Below are positions 63,516 to 64,000 of a stretch of 64,000 nucleotides of DNA, in pieces. Below the pieces are notes generated by a model, which saw only the letters and a program-made list of their open reading frames with translations, did no database searches and had not been told where the DNA came from. Made by a program: the position numbers and the translations under genes. Source of the DNA: Paraglaciecola sp. (lineage in GTDB: Bacteria > Pseudomonadota > Gammaproteobacteria > Enterobacterales > Alteromonadaceae); assembly GCA_009993955.1 (NCBI GenBank), contig JAACSL010000002.1, positions 1 through 64,000 on the forward strand, read 5' to 3'. Numbering within the stretch: the stretch's first letter is position 1; each line of letters begins with the position of its first letter.

Positions 63516-63983
63516 ATGTCTAAATCATTGGATTTAAAAATTCTGCAAGCACTGGAACAAGACGGCAGAATGTCATTTGCCAGCCTTGCTGATAACATTG
63601 GCTTGAGTAAAACGCCCTGTTGGAATCGAGTGAATGAATTGCAGCACAGAGGTTGCATTACTGGTTATAGCGCAAACATCTCTGCCTTAAAAATTGGCTT
63701 ACAGGTGCGCGCCTTAGTGCATGTGGTGGTGGATTTTAGTCAGTATCAAGCATTTGAGCAGGCCATTATTGCTCATCCCAATGTACGTTCTTGTCATGCT
63801 GTCACGGGAGATTATGACTATGTTCTTGAAGTGCTTGCCACCGACATTGCCAGTTTTGATTTGCTCTTGCGCCAGCAGCTCAGCCAGATCCCCGGCGTTG
63901 AGCGTTTTAACAGTGCAATTTCGACACGCTTGGTGAAAACCGATGCGCCCTATTCAGCCATGTTGACAGACGAGCTAAAATAA
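63516..63983 (+). CDS. Lrp/AsnC-family regulator
   Basis: A 155-residue transcription factor. The HTH region is LKILQALEQDGRMSFASLADNIGLSKTPCWNRVNELQHRGCI (residues 8-50), and the C-terminal RAM domain has VHVVVDFSQYQAFEQAIIAHPNVRSCHAVTGDYDYVLEVLATD. It is divergent from the kynA-kynureninase pair with 128 bases between, so control of tryptophan breakdown is likely. The Shine-Dalgarno is weak. Confidence 0.93.
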   Translation: MSKSLDLKILQALEQDGRMSFASLADNIGLSKTPCWNRVNELQHRGCITGYSANISALKIGLQVRALVHVVVDFSQYQAFEQAIIAHPNVRSCHAVTGDYDYVLEVLATDIASFDLLLRQQLSQIPGVERFNSAISTRLVKTDAPYSAMLTDELK

Positions 63984-64000
63984 GACGCACTTGCCGCTTA

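Noticed and set aside
1-64000. CRISPR array, tRNA or rRNA genes, complete insertion sequence, prophage
   Set aside because: None of the repeats, cloverleaf-type stretches or transposase motifs were found; the only short tandem array is the 13-bp one at 32925-32994.

Overview
The window reads as chromosomal DNA of a marine gammaproteobacterium, most likely an Alteromonadales member. This is inferred from gene content and order, not from a search. The pointers are a complete Na+-translocating NADH:quinone oxidoreductase operon (nqrABCDEF) with both maturation genes (apbE, nqrM), the nudF-yqiB-cpdA-yqiA-parE block divergent from tolC, an EF-P/EpmA/EpmB module, FabV as enoyl reductase, and a PrsT-like TPR lipoprotein. 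Genes are dense, mostly with Shine-Dalgarno starts. I found no tRNA, rRNA, CRISPR array, phage or complete insertion sequence.

Left end (1-9.2 kb): the tail of an unidentified gene, a truncated RND/MMPL exporter start, a phospholipid-transport lipoprotein (mlaA) that seems to have lost its C-terminal tail to a stop codon, a CheW-like protein, trmN6, a TIP30-like SDR, a DPP-IV-like S9 peptidase, a PH-domain protein, a threonine/serine dehydratase, a DUF4174-like secreted protein and an exported amidohydrolase.

9.2-17.7 kb: a GNAT enzyme, a secreted metallo-beta-lactamase-fold protein, an NhaC-type antiporter, a signalling cluster of two LytS-type kinases with one receiver-only regulator, DUF1653, an MFS carrier and dinB. 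17.9-25.6 kb: a frameshifted STAS-like gene, then nqrM, apbE and the nqr operon. 26-30.5 kb: fabV, a Pmp3/YqaE proteolipid and a TRAP transporter of the 2-oxoacid type. 30.6-37.7 kb: bolA, alkB, rlmG, a degenerate 13-bp tandem repeat, a periplasmic cyclophilin, a GNAT protein, a small membrane protein, and the EF-P module.

37.5-49.8 kb: three small unknown or motility-like proteins, an unknown membrane-anchored protein, the parE block, tolC, an HMG-CoA reductase, a thioesterase, an iron-dependent alcohol dehydrogenase and a voltage-gated ion channel with a strongly acidic selectivity filter. 50-56.3 kb: the PrsT-like lipoprotein, deaD with a short upstream leader ORF, and a small accessory stretch with a palindromic repeat and two coupled unknown ORFs. 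56.3-64 kb: a PaiB-like protein, cysG, a transglutaminase-like/TPR lipoprotein, fpr, DUF2256, an ABM monooxygenase, a MAPEG protein, and a tryptophan dioxygenase/kynureninase pair divergent from an Lrp/AsnC regulator.

A recurring theme is sodium: a Na+-pumping NADH dehydrogenase, an NhaC antiporter, a (typically Na+-coupled) TRAP importer and a BacNav-like channel lie in one 40-kb stretch, consistent with sodium-based energetics. The points most worth a second look are the left-end gene decay, the one-base frameshift at about 18.05 kb, the two-kinase/one-receiver module, the acidic channel filter, the HMG-CoA reductase without other mevalonate genes, the 13-bp repeat and the deaD leader ORF.
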